A stretch of 64,000 bases of DNA, taken from Candidatus Gastranaerophilales bacterium. GTDB lineage: Bacteria > Cyanobacteriota > Vampirovibrionia > Gastranaerophilales > Gastranaerophilaceae. The stretch covers positions 84,496 to 148,495 of the forward strand of contig CALVGZ010000003.1 of assembly GCA_944327225.1 (NCBI GenBank). Direction: 5' to 3'. The first letter of the stretch is position 1. Every line of letters starts with the position of its first letter. The notes below the pieces were generated by a model that worked only from the letters and a program-made list of their open reading frames with translations, was not told where the DNA came from and did no database searches. A program made the position numbers and the translations under genes. Of this stretch, positions 17,202 to 25,981 are shown one piece after another.

Positions 17202-18183
17202 GTTTTTTTTCAATTCGTTCTTTTACAATGGATAAAATTGGACCTGCGGTAAAAATTGAAGAATATGCACCCGCAACAACACCAATTATAATGGCAAGTG
17301 CAAAATCTTTAATGGTAGAACCGCCAAAGAAATACAATGCCAGCAGTGTAAATAATGTTGTAGCAGAAGTATTTATAGAACGAGCTAAAGTTTGATTAAT
17401 CGAAGCATCAATAATCTCACCTGATGAATATTTTTTGGCAAGAAAACGCATATTTTCTCTAATTCTATCAAACACAACGATTGTATCATTAATCGAATAA
17501 CCAATAATCGTAAGCAAAGCAGTAATAAACAAACTATCAACAGTCGTATCAAAAAATATGCCCTTAATCGCAAATACTCCAACCACAACAATTACATCTT
17601 GAAATAAAGTTAGCAGGGCAATCCAACCGTATTCAGTTCTAAATCTAAATGAAATATATATAACCATTAAGATAAACGCCAAGATTAACGCTGTTAACGT
17701 ATTTCTTAATAACTCCGAACCCAAAGTAGGGCCAACCGAATTAACCTGAACCAGCTGAGCAGAACTAAAATCCTTAACAATAGCATCCGTTATCTCTCCG
17801 ACTTTATCTTTGCTTTCTTTATCACCTATAAATGTTGTTCTGATTGAAATAAGATTTTTCACTTCTGATTTTGCTTCATCAGCTCCGGCTTCAGTTGTAG
17901 TTTGAATAACCGGATTTTTAATACCAATATTTTGCAAATCGGTTCTGATTTTTCCAATTTCATCAATCGAAATCTTTTTATCGATACTATATTGCAAAAT
18001 AGTACCACCGGTAAAATCTATGCCTAATTTCAAAGGAGAATGATTAGGCTGAGTTACCATAAGATAAATTATTGCAACAATACAAGGAATCAATAATATT
18101 CCGGTAAAACTTAACCAAAAATATCTGTACTTTACTATATCTAATTTATATTTATCTTTAATCAAATTTGTATTTGCCATCAT
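17194..18183 (-). CDS. secF: Protein translocase subunit SecF
   Basis: 329 residues, usual length. Inner-membrane partner of SecD that uses the proton gradient to complete secretion through SecYEG. First helix at about residues 22-42, then the periplasmic P1 domain starting LGIDFTGGTILQYS, then five helices in the second half with the conserved stretches QVNSVGPTLGSELL and TIIGYSINDTIVVFDRIREN. Lies 21 bases after secD in the same orientation, with an HTH gene overlapping its end. Confidence 0.96.
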   Translation of the reverse strand: MMANTNLIKDKYKLDIVKYRYFWLSFTGILLIPCIVAIIYLMVTQPNHSPLKLGIDFTGGTILQYSIDKKISIDEIGKIRTDLQNIGIKNPVIQTTTEAGADEAKSEVKNLISIRTTFIGDKESKDKVGEITDAIVKDFSSAQLVQVNSVGPTLGSELLRNTLTALILAFILMVIYISFRFRTEYGWIALLTLFQDVIVVVGVFAIKGIFFDTTVDSLFITALLTIIGYSINDTIVVFDRIRENMRFLAKKYSSGEIIDASINQTLARSINTSATTLFTLLALYFFGGSTIKDFALAIIIGVVAGAYSSIFTAGPILSIVKERIEKKHA

Positions 18184-18204
18184 ATATCTCCTGATTGTAT
18201 TTTA

Positions 18205-19515
18205 TTAATCCAATACACCAAATTTAGCTTTTTCACGTTTAGTTTCGGTTGCAACATAAGCATTTTCAATATCTTCTTGCCTTAAACCAAATAATTCCGG
18301 ATATTTCATTTCTTTTGAACCGAATATCAAATGCATAAAATTCTTAGTAACAGTAATAGCACTAAACATAGATAAACATACACCGATTATCAACGTCAAA
18401 GCAAAACCTTTAACCATTGACGCACCAAAATAATAAAGAATTAAACACGTCATAATCGTTGAAACATTGGAATCAAAAATGCTTGTAAAAGCTCTGTCAA
18501 ATCCTGAATTAATTGCAGTAAACAAAGACCTTCCCATTTTAAGTTCTTCTTTGGTTCTTTCAAAAATTAAGATATTAGCATCTATTGCCATACCTATTGA
18601 AAGAATAAAACCCGCAATTCCCGTCAAAGTAAGCGTTACCGGAATTAATTTAAATAAAGCAAAGTTAACAAGTGAATATATTATCAATGCAAAACAAGAA
18701 ATTAAACCTAAAACCCTGTAATACAAAATCATAAACAGCATTACAACACTAATACCAATTATGCCTGCTATTTTCGATTTATTAATACTATCTTGTCCCA
18801 AGGTAGGTCCTACGGATTCTTCCTGTATAACCTCAGCACCGACAGGTAAAGCCCCGGCGTTCAATAAATCTACCATTTCCTTTGCTTCGGCATACTCGAA
18901 GCCACCTTCCCCACCGGTTATTTGAGCCCTTCCACCAGATATTTGTTCATTTACTCTCGGAGCAGACTGTAATTTATCATTAAAGAAAATAGCCATTTGT
19001 TTTCCGGTTAATTCCTTTGTTAAATCGGAAAATTTCTTTGCTCCCTCAGCATTAAATTCCAATTCAACCATCCACTCACCGGTTGTAGGAGCAGAACCTA
19101 CAAGAGATTTTCTTAAATCTTTGCCGGTTAAACCTGTTGACTCCCAGTCCATTGTCCCATCCGGAAGCATTTTTGGTCTTTTAAACTCAAGTTGAGCAGT
19201 CTGACCGATAAATTCTTTCGCTTTAGCCGTATCTGTTATATTGGGAATTTCGATTAAAAGTCTTTTTGTGCCTATTCTCTGAACTATTGTTTCGCCAACA
19301 CCCATTGCGTTGACTCTATTTTCTATTGCATACTGCAAACTATCCATTATTTCCGGAGTAATCTTAGGTACAGAAGAGGACGTCTGAGCTTCAAGCATTA
19401 ATCTTGAGCCGCCGACTAAATCTAAACCTAAGCTTGCAGGTTTTTTATAATCAACAAAAATACTGGCAATAGTAATCGCCATAATAATCCAAAAAAGAAT
19501 AAGTTTATTTTTCAT
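18205..19515 (-). CDS. secD: Protein translocase subunit SecD
   Basis: 436 residues. First helix at residues about 4-22, then the P1 base domain (GLDLVGGSRLMLEAQ) and head, then six-helix membrane domain with IQEESVGPTLGQDSINKS, GFILSIGMAIDANILIFER and RAFTSIFDSNVSTIMTCLI. Shorter than E. coli SecD (615) because the periplasmic region is compact, as in many non-proteobacteria. First gene of secD-secF-HTH, preceded by a TTAACT-17-TATAAT promoter. Confidence 0.96.
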   Translation of the reverse strand: MKNKLILFWIIMAITIASIFVDYKKPASLGLDLVGGSRLMLEAQTSSSVPKITPEIMDSLQYAIENRVNAMGVGETIVQRIGTKRLLIEIPNITDTAKAKEFIGQTAQLEFKRPKMLPDGTMDWESTGLTGKDLRKSLVGSAPTTGEWMVELEFNAEGAKKFSDLTKELTGKQMAIFFNDKLQSAPRVNEQISGGRAQITGGEGGFEYAEAKEMVDLLNAGALPVGAEVIQEESVGPTLGQDSINKSKIAGIIGISVVMLFMILYYRVLGLISCFALIIYSLVNFALFKLIPVTLTLTGIAGFILSIGMAIDANILIFERTKEELKMGRSLFTAINSGFDRAFTSIFDSNVSTIMTCLILYYFGASMVKGFALTLIIGVCLSMFSAITVTKNFMHLIFGSKEMKYPELFGLRQEDIENAYVATETKREKAKFGVLD

Positions 19516-19547
19516 TTGATTTCCTCAAAACTATAATAATTATTCAA

Positions 19548-19576
19548 ATTATAACAAAAAAATATTTGAAAGTTAA
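19548..19576 (-). promoter_or_regulatory. Promoter of secD
   Basis: On the minus strand TTAACT (complement of 19571-19576) and TATAAT (complement of 19548-19553) with 17 bases between, about 33 bases before the secD ATG. The rest of the 265-base gap to 19781 is AT-rich; I see no gene or clear hairpin in it. Confidence 0.6.
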
Positions 19577-19780
19577 ATTATTAAGAATGGTAATAACCAC
19601 CTGAATTAATTTAATTGTAAATTTTTGTATCAATATTTAAAGTTATACAAGAAAAATGACGACAAAATTATTAGCTTATAAACGTAACATACATTTACAA
19701 AAAGACAATTTTTATTTCGTACTTGTTTTTATTAAAGTAGGACTCTCTTTGATAAAAACAATACAAGGAGAAGCCTAAAA

Positions 19781-20050
19781 ATGCAGCAATCACTTGCAGC
19801 AAGCATAAAAAGATTAAAAACTTTCTTAAATTATTCAAAAAATTATTTAAGAAGAAATAATCCTATAAAAATCTTGCAAAAAGAGATTGTAGCGGGTTTA
19901 AAAGATGCACTTTCCATAAATAAAAAAAGAAAAATGGTAAAATACAAACTAAAATATCAAATGCATCAATTAAACCAAATGGAAAAACTTATAGCTCAAA
20001 ATAATGAGCATGTTTTTCTAAGGGGCAACAAATTTAACGAAATGAGATAG
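19781..20050 (+). CDS. Small basic helical protein of unknown function
   Basis: 89 residues, strongly basic (runs such as KRLKTFLNYSKNYLRR and NKKRKMVKYKLKY), predicted helical throughout by pattern, no membrane helix or signal peptide. AAGGAG eight bases before the ATG is a good ribosome site. It ends two bases before the ATG of the 106-residue MGL-family protein, so the two form a unit; a chaperone or adaptor role for that partner is possible but only inferred. Confidence 0.7.
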   Translation: MQQSLAASIKRLKTFLNYSKNYLRRNNPIKILQKEIVAGLKDALSINKKRKMVKYKLKYQMHQLNQMEKLIAQNNEHVFLRGNKFNEMR

Positions 20051-20052
20051 GT

Positions 20053-20373
20053 ATGGGACTATTAATCGCACAAATGCGATTGGCACAAATTAATAGTTAC
20101 AGGTCGGATTTAGAATATCAAATCCAACTTATTTCGACTACAAAGCTCGATTTATCTTCACAAATCAATGATCTTGTCGGTTTTGGCTCTGACATGGATC
20201 CAAAAAGCCCCGAAATGAAAGCTCTTGAAAAGAAAAAAGAAAGATTATATCAAGCAGAAAAAGCACTTGATCAAAAATTACAAAGACTGCAAACTCAACT
20301 TCAAATGATTGATGCCGAAGAACAAAGCGTTAAACAGCAGCTTCAAAACTCAATCCAAAGAAGTTTTAGCTAA
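20053..20373 (+). CDS. MGL-family short helical protein (paralogue of 5103-6125)
   Basis: 106 residues with two coiled-coil-like halves (about 5-45 and 55-105). The N-terminus MGLLIAQMRLAQINSYRSD followed by EYQIQLI aligns position by position with the N-terminus of the 340-residue protein at 5103-6125, and the tail (LQTQLQMIDAEEQ, ending SIQRSFS) aligns with its C-terminus. It lacks the ~240-residue central region. No signal peptide. Function unknown; the end-helix layout suits a protein that assembles into a larger structure. Stop overlaps the convergent antiporter stop by four bases (CTAA). Confidence 0.75.
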   Translation: MGLLIAQMRLAQINSYRSDLEYQIQLISTTKLDLSSQINDLVGFGSDMDPKSPEMKALEKKKERLYQAEKALDQKLQRLQTQLQMIDAEEQSVKQQLQNSIQRSFS

Positions 20374-21668
20374 TTGAATACATACAATGCAACAAAAACA
20401 GCAATGGCAAGTGCTAAATTATAATGTATGAAAGTAGGTATACAAGTATCTTTTATATGATTGTGCTGTCCATCTGCATTTAAACCGGCAGTTGGGCCTA
20501 ATGTTGTGTCTGAAGCGGGAGAACCGGCATCACCAAGAGCAGCTGCGGCAGCAAGTAAAATTATAGTAAAAGGTACAGAGAAGCCCAATTTTATACATAT
20601 CGGAATAAACAATACCACTAAAATCGGTATTGTACCAAAGGAAGAACCTATTCCTATAGTTATAAGCAAGCCAATAAGAAGCATAAAAAACACAGCCAAA
20701 AACCTTGAATTTTGTATGAAAGGAATAACCGAATTCACTAAACTGTCTATTCCGCCGGATTCCTTAAGTACAAGTGCATACCCTGCACAAACCAACATAA
20801 CAAATGCAATATAGCCCATTAAACCGACACCTTCATCGGTTAGAATATCCATTTTTTTATGAGGAACAGCCCTAAAGCCGAATATAACACCCAGACCAAC
20901 CAAAGCACCAAGCGGCAATGACCCGCTCCACAACTGAATAACAAGAGTTACTAATGCACCTAATAAAATTATATAGTGTTTTTTATTCAATTTTTCATCT
21001 TTATCATTGATTAATATTTCATCTTTGCTTTCATATAGTCTTGGTTTTCTATATGTAATAAAAATTGCAACTAACAAGGCAACAAACATAGCAAAACCCA
21101 AAATCCAACTGTAGTGCCATACATCAGTTTTTAAAACTGTAACACCATTTTGCGACATATTATCGGCAATTAAACCTTGAAATATCAAACCAAAACCAGC
21201 AGGAATTGCTATATAAGGAGCTTTTAACCCAAAAGCCAAAGCACAGGCAGCAGCTCTTCTATCAAGCTTTAATTTATTCATCAACCCCAAAAGAGGCGGA
21301 ATTAAAATTGGAATAAAAGCAATGTGAACAGGAATTAAATTTTGAGATAAAACCGAAATAAAAACCAGAATACCCAAAAGTGCATATTTATTATTTTTTA
21401 TAAAAATTGATATTTTTTTTGCCAAAATTCCTGCCAGCCCCGTATGAGTCATTGCAGCAGCAAGCGTTCCCAAAAGAATATAGCTTAATGCAGTTTCAGA
21501 ATTCTGTCCCATGCCTGAAATAAAGACATTCATGGTTTTTTCTATTCCCATGCCCGAAAGCAAACCTGCAACAATAGCACTTATCATCAATGAAAACAGA
21601 ACATTAATTTTAAGCAAACATAAAATACATAGAACTATAACAGATATTAAAACAGGGTTGAATTCCAT
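20370..21668 (-). CDS. Na+/H+ antiporter family permease (YuiF-like)
   Basis: 432 residues, about eleven hydrophobic helices, inner membrane. Conserved stretches SVLSQNLIPVHIAFIPILIPP, broken here as LIPVHIAFIPILIPPLLGL, then APYIAIPAGFGLIFQG and GDAGSPASDTTLGPT match the NhaC/YuiF branch of the ion-transporter superfamily. YuiF relatives are also annotated as amino-acid (histidine) transporters, so the substrate is open. Single gene, convergent with the MGL unit. Confidence 0.82.
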   Translation of the reverse strand: MEFNPVLISVIVLCILCLLKINVLFSLMISAIVAGLLSGMGIEKTMNVFISGMGQNSETALSYILLGTLAAAMTHTGLAGILAKKISIFIKNNKYALLGILVFISVLSQNLIPVHIAFIPILIPPLLGLMNKLKLDRRAAACALAFGLKAPYIAIPAGFGLIFQGLIADNMSQNGVTVLKTDVWHYSWILGFAMFVALLVAIFITYRKPRLYESKDEILINDKDEKLNKKHYIILLGALVTLVIQLWSGSLPLGALVGLGVIFGFRAVPHKKMDILTDEGVGLMGYIAFVMLVCAGYALVLKESGGIDSLVNSVIPFIQNSRFLAVFFMLLIGLLITIGIGSSFGTIPILVVLFIPICIKLGFSVPFTIILLAAAAALGDAGSPASDTTLGPTAGLNADGQHNHIKDTCIPTFIHYNLALAIAVFVALYVFN

Positions 21669-21691
21669 AAAAAAATACTATCACAAAAAAA

Positions 21692-23140
21692 TTATAACTT
21701 AACAACCTGATATACAGTAAAATTTATATCTTTTTCATATTTTACTCTTTTTAATAAATAAGTTGCATTTTTTGTCTTAAAAATCAAATCCCCGTTTTTC
21801 TGGGAAATATACAACATACTTACAAATTTTTGTTTAGATAACGCCCCCATTGATAAAATATAAAAATCATTCTTATTATTTTGATAAAACTTATCAAAGT
21901 CAATTAACTCGTCTTTTAATATAAATACTTTTTTTAAACCTTCATAAGATTTTTTATCCCTGCCAAAAACGTCATATATTCTAACCCCTTCTTTATAAAG
22001 ATAAGTTGAAGCCCCCGGAGAAATATCACTCCACCACTCAAGAGTATATAATTTAGACAATCTTAATTTGCTGTCAGCCAGTATTAAATCAGATATTTTC
22101 TTCGATTTAGACGAATAAATATATTCAATTTTTCCACCATCATGAACTGCAAAAGGGAAAAGCATAAAAAATAAGATAGAAGTATACAAAATTTTTAAAA
22201 ATTTATTGTAAAAAAGTTCTTTCTTATAAATCCAAAATAAAACAATAAAATAAATATAAAAAAAATAATGATTCCAATAACTCCCGTGATATCTGAAAAT
22301 AAATACATAACTAAGAGTTATATAAGTTCCGAGAACAAATATAAAAGCTTTTTTTGATTTTTTAAAAAGATAAAAAGGAATAAAATAAAATGTTATGCAC
22401 GAAACAAAATGAAGCAAAAAAGAAAAATAATTTTTACCATAAGGCACAATGACAAAATTGATTAATCTTTTTATAAAATCTTTTTGCCCAATATTTTCAG
22501 GGCTTTTAGCCAAAATAAACTGAATAAATAATTCAAGGAAGCAAAGTAAAAAAATTAAAAATATTTTTATTAATGTATCTTTTTTAATATTTTTACTTAA
22601 ATACCTTTGTATCAACTCGAAAAAATATATAACACCCAGCCAAAAGCAACCAACAGCGGTCATTAAACTGGTATTTGCACATATTACAATTAAAAAAGTA
22701 AACAAATAAGGACGCTTAAACCTTAAAGAGTAATAAGAACAAATCAAAAACAAAAACAAAATCCCAATACTATAACATCTTGCAACAGGAGCAAAATATA
22801 AAACAAAGGGACAAGAAAATGTAATAAAAAATTTTATAATCGGGCTGAAAGGTGCCTTTTTCCAAAGAATATAAATTGCAAAGACACAACAAAACCAATT
22901 AATAAAAAACATAGGATAAGGATATATATTTATCCAACTAAAAGGCTTTAAAATTAAATACCATAAAAAAGTATGCCCTTCGCTTGAAGCCAAATAAAAA
23001 ATTTGATTAATTTTAAGACAAGCAATATCAAAGGCATGAGCTTCATCCCAAAACGGAATTCTAAGAAAACAAATTAAAAAAGTTGAAATTGCGAAAATAA
23101 TTATTGAATATTTATTTAAATAATTATTTACAAGCTTCAT
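21692..23140 (-). CDS. GT-C fold membrane glycosyltransferase, paralogue 3
   Basis: 482 residues with about ten hydrophobic helices over residues 10-355 and an extracytoplasmic C-terminal domain (about 360-482). The first loop holds the acidic motif RIPFWDEAHA, typical of catalytic Asp/Glu in GT-C enzymes that use polyprenyl-phosphate sugars. EGHTFLWY, KKAPF and VARCY are shared with the proteins at 24527-25981 and 25974-27446, and so is WSDI...YDVFGRD in the C-domain. Last gene of the uppS operon; its start overlaps rdgB by 17 bases. Substrate unknown. Confidence 0.78.
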   Translation of the reverse strand: MKLVNNYLNKYSIIIFAISTFLICFLRIPFWDEAHAFDIACLKINQIFYLASSEGHTFLWYLILKPFSWINIYPYPMFFINWFCCVFAIYILWKKAPFSPIIKFFITFSCPFVLYFAPVARCYSIGILFLFLICSYYSLRFKRPYLFTFLIVICANTSLMTAVGCFWLGVIYFFELIQRYLSKNIKKDTLIKIFLIFLLCFLELFIQFILAKSPENIGQKDFIKRLINFVIVPYGKNYFSFLLHFVSCITFYFIPFYLFKKSKKAFIFVLGTYITLSYVFIFRYHGSYWNHYFFYIYFIVLFWIYKKELFYNKFLKILYTSILFFMLFPFAVHDGGKIEYIYSSKSKKISDLILADSKLRLSKLYTLEWWSDISPGASTYLYKEGVRIYDVFGRDKKSYEGLKKVFILKDELIDFDKFYQNNKNDFYILSMGALSKQKFVSMLYISQKNGDLIFKTKNATYLLKRVKYEKDINFTVYQVVKL

Positions 23141-23729
23141 TTTTAAGCCATTCCAAAACCGAATTCAATGCTTTTGCCCGATGTGAAACTTTTGCTTTCT
23201 TATCCGGCTTCAACTCAGCCATTCCCATTTTCTCTGATTTTACATAAAAAACGGGATCATAGCCAAATCCGTTTTTACCCCTTCTTTCAAAAAGAATTTC
23301 ACCCAAACATTCCTTTTGAACCTTGTATAAAATTTTACCTTCTTTATTTACAACCACCATCGCACAAACAAATTTTGCGTCTCTATTTTCCTTGTCCTTC
23401 ATTGCATTTAACAACTTATCAATTCTTTCATTGGCAGTTGGAGCATATCTGGCACTTTTTATTCCCGGGGCTCCGTCAAGAGCCATGACGCATAAACCCG
23501 AATCATCCGCAAGAAACAGGTCGGTTTTACCATTTTTTGAAGCTTCTTTTGCCTTGCAATAAGCATTTTCAATAAAATCCAAACCGTCTTCAACAGGATT
23601 AAATTCACCCTCAGGCAAAACAAATTCAATATTATACTCTTTTGCAATAAGATTAATTTCTTCAACCTTGTGCATATTTCCTGTCGCGAGAGTAATTTTA
23701 ACTGTTTTATTCAATTTTATTTTCCCCAT
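23124..23729 (-). CDS. rdgB: XTP/dITP pyrophosphatase (HAM1/RdgB)
   Basis: 201 residues, usual length. Removes non-canonical purine triphosphates such as dITP and XTP. Motifs: TLATGNMHKVEEI near the N-terminus, FLADDSGLCVMALDGAPGI in the middle, and FGYDPVFY with the C-terminal KVSHRAKAL. Overlaps uppS by 13 bases upstream and the third GT-C gene by 17 bases downstream, so it is embedded in the polyprenyl/glycosyltransferase operon. Confidence 0.95.
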   Translation of the reverse strand: MGKIKLNKTVKITLATGNMHKVEEINLIAKEYNIEFVLPEGEFNPVEDGLDFIENAYCKAKEASKNGKTDLFLADDSGLCVMALDGAPGIKSARYAPTANERIDKLLNAMKDKENRDAKFVCAMVVVNKEGKILYKVQKECLGEILFERRGKNGFGYDPVFYVKSEKMGMAELKPDKKAKVSHRAKALNSVLEWLKNEACK

Positions 23730-24478
23730 CTGCGTTGACGTGTTGCAAATTCCTTAATAGCACCGGCAAGAGCATTTTTATCAAATTCCGGCCAATATAT
23801 GTTTGTAATATATATTTCACTGTATGCTATTTGCCACAGCAAATAATTGCTTATTCTTTTTTCTCCGCTCGTTCTTATCAATAAATCGGGATCAGGAATG
23901 CTTTTAGTATACAAATAGCTAGAGACAAGCTCAGGAGTGATTTCATTTTCTGATATTTTATCTTTTACAATATTTTTTACGGCATTCACAATTTCATCTC
24001 TTGCACCGTAATTAATTGCCACAGTAAGAATAACGCCTGTATTATTTTTTGTTGTTTCAACTGATTCTGCTAAAATATTTTGCAAATTTTGATTTAATTG
24101 AGATAAATTACCTATATAATTCATCCTTACATTATTTTCATTCAACTCTTTTAATTCATTTTTTAAAGTTGTTGCAAGTAAATCCATTAAAAAATCAACT
24201 TCTTCTTTTTTTCTGTTCCAATTTTCAGTAGAAAAAGCATATAAAGTTAAATACTTTACGCCAAAATCGCTGCATGCTCTTGTTGTTTTTTTAAGGGCAT
24301 CAACTCCTCTTTTATGTCCCATCATAGAAGGCAACATACGTTCTTTTGCCCAACGCCTGTTTCCATCCATAATTATTGCAATATGATTTAAATTAGTATT
24401 CCTGACAGCATCGATAATATCTTTTTCGGAATAATTCTCATCTAATGTTTTAACAGCTTCCTTAATTTCCATTAACAA
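23717..24478 (-). CDS. uppS: Undecaprenyl diphosphate synthase / isoprenyl transferase
   Basis: 253 residues. cis-Prenyltransferase that makes the C55 carrier for peptidoglycan and surface glycans. Motifs: HIAIIMDGNRRWAKER with the catalytic Asp, GHKRGVDALKKTTR, LTLYAFSTENWNR, and SIPDPDLLIRTSGEKRISNY. Middle gene of a five-gene minus-strand operon with three GT-C glycosyltransferases that probably use its product after dephosphorylation and charging (inference). Confidence 0.96.
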   Translation of the reverse strand: MLMEIKEAVKTLDENYSEKDIIDAVRNTNLNHIAIIMDGNRRWAKERMLPSMMGHKRGVDALKKTTRACSDFGVKYLTLYAFSTENWNRKKEEVDFLMDLLATTLKNELKELNENNVRMNYIGNLSQLNQNLQNILAESVETTKNNTGVILTVAINYGARDEIVNAVKNIVKDKISENEITPELVSSYLYTKSIPDPDLLIRTSGEKRISNYLLWQIAYSEIYITNIYWPEFDKNALAGAIKEFATRQRRWGK

Positions 24479-24526
24479 ATTTCCCTATAATAACCCTCTT
24501 AATTTTATATTAAAAACAAAAAGTTG

Positions 24527-25981
24527 CTATCGTTTATATACTTTTATTACATAACTCCAAAGATGAATTTTTGGATAACTTCTATAAGGAATAAAATAAA
24601 CTATATATTTTTCACCCCAAAAAGACACTACTCCCGTCTTTTCATCATATTTCCTTAAGGGATTATCTAGTTCATGATTTAAAAAAGCCGTTGTTGTCAA
24701 AAGAACAGATTTGTCATCAACAAATCTATAAAAATTATCCGGATTAAATTTTTCAAGATTAAACTTCAATTGATTTCGCATACTTTTGTATGAAAATCTG
24801 TCATTACCAAAAATATCATATATAACCACCCTATCTTTTAAATAAGGTAAACTCGAAGGAACAATATCGCTCCATGGGTCAAGGCAAAATAATTTTTTGC
24901 CTCTAAAAACTTTATTATTTAATATTTCATTTGCAATATATATCGAAGTTGAATTATTAATCGTAGTTAATTTAGAATCAATAAAAAGAGAACCTTTGAA
25001 CATAAAACAACATAAAATCAAAATAAAACAAATATCTAAAGATTTTGATAATTTTCCATTTGAACGCAAAATCCAAATAGCAACAATAAAATACAAATAA
25101 AAATAAAAATAATGCCAAAAATTACCGCTATAAAAAAATGTGAATAAAATAACCATTGAAAAATATGTTAAAATGATAAAAAACAAGGGTTTTTTATCAT
25201 TTTTTACACAGTATTTTATAAAACAAAAAGCAGTAAATAATGCAATCAATCTTAAAATGCTCATCAAAACAGATTGAATTTTATACTCCGAAACTACAAC
25301 AACAGGATTAAAAATATATGCCAAAAAATCTCTTAAAAATGCCATTTCCGGTGCTTGTTTTAAATAATCAGGCTCAAAAGAAAAAATTTGAACAACCACA
25401 ATAATTAAAGTCAGAGAAAAAATCAAAACCAATTTTAAAAAATCTTTTTTCTTTATATTTTCAAATAAAAAAATCACAGATAAATAAAAAGCCCCAATAA
25501 AAGCCATAACGGAAGTATTCATGGATAAACATAATGCCAAAATATACATATAAGGTTTTTTAAATCTGACTTTATACAATGCAAGTGCAACAAAAAGAAA
25601 CAAAATTCCAATACTATAGCATCTTGCAACCACACCCCACAAAAATAAAAAAGGAACCGAAAAAGTTATTAAAAACTTTTCCAAATTCGAAAAAGGTGCT
25701 TTTTTCCATAAGACCAAAATTGCAAAAAAAGAAAACGCAGCATTCAAGATATAAATTGAATAAGGATAAAATAAATTCAACTTTGCAAAAGGTGCAATAA
25801 TTAAATACCAAACGAAAAGATGGCACTCCAATTTCATCATATCCAAAAATTCAAATAAATTACAATTTTGAGCAATTAACCACGCTCTTGCTTCATCCCA
25901 AAACGGAATACGCAAAAATGCAATTATTAAACATAAAATCAAATATATTAAAGGTATTATTTTATCAATCTTTTTATTCAT
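24527..25981 (-). CDS. GT-C fold membrane glycosyltransferase, paralogue 2
   Basis: 484 residues, multi-span, same architecture as its two paralogues: RIPFWDEARA in the first loop (about residue 23), KKAPF, VARCYSIGILFLF, and a C-terminal domain beginning LDPWSDIVPSS with YDIFGNDRFSY. In place of EGH it has ECH. Its start overlaps the first GT-C gene by eight bases and it is followed 48 bases later by uppS. Presumed to add a sugar from a polyprenyl-phosphate donor outside the inner membrane; acceptor unknown. Confidence 0.78.
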   Translation of the reverse strand: MNKKIDKIIPLIYLILCLIIAFLRIPFWDEARAWLIAQNCNLFEFLDMMKLECHLFVWYLIIAPFAKLNLFYPYSIYILNAAFSFFAILVLWKKAPFSNLEKFLITFSVPFLFLWGVVARCYSIGILFLFVALALYKVRFKKPYMYILALCLSMNTSVMAFIGAFYLSVIFLFENIKKKDFLKLVLIFSLTLIIVVVQIFSFEPDYLKQAPEMAFLRDFLAYIFNPVVVVSEYKIQSVLMSILRLIALFTAFCFIKYCVKNDKKPLFFIILTYFSMVILFTFFYSGNFWHYFYFYLYFIVAIWILRSNGKLSKSLDICFILILCCFMFKGSLFIDSKLTTINNSTSIYIANEILNNKVFRGKKLFCLDPWSDIVPSSLPYLKDRVVIYDIFGNDRFSYKSMRNQLKFNLEKFNPDNFYRFVDDKSVLLTTTAFLNHELDNPLRKYDEKTGVVSFWGEKYIVYFIPYRSYPKIHLWSYVIKVYKR

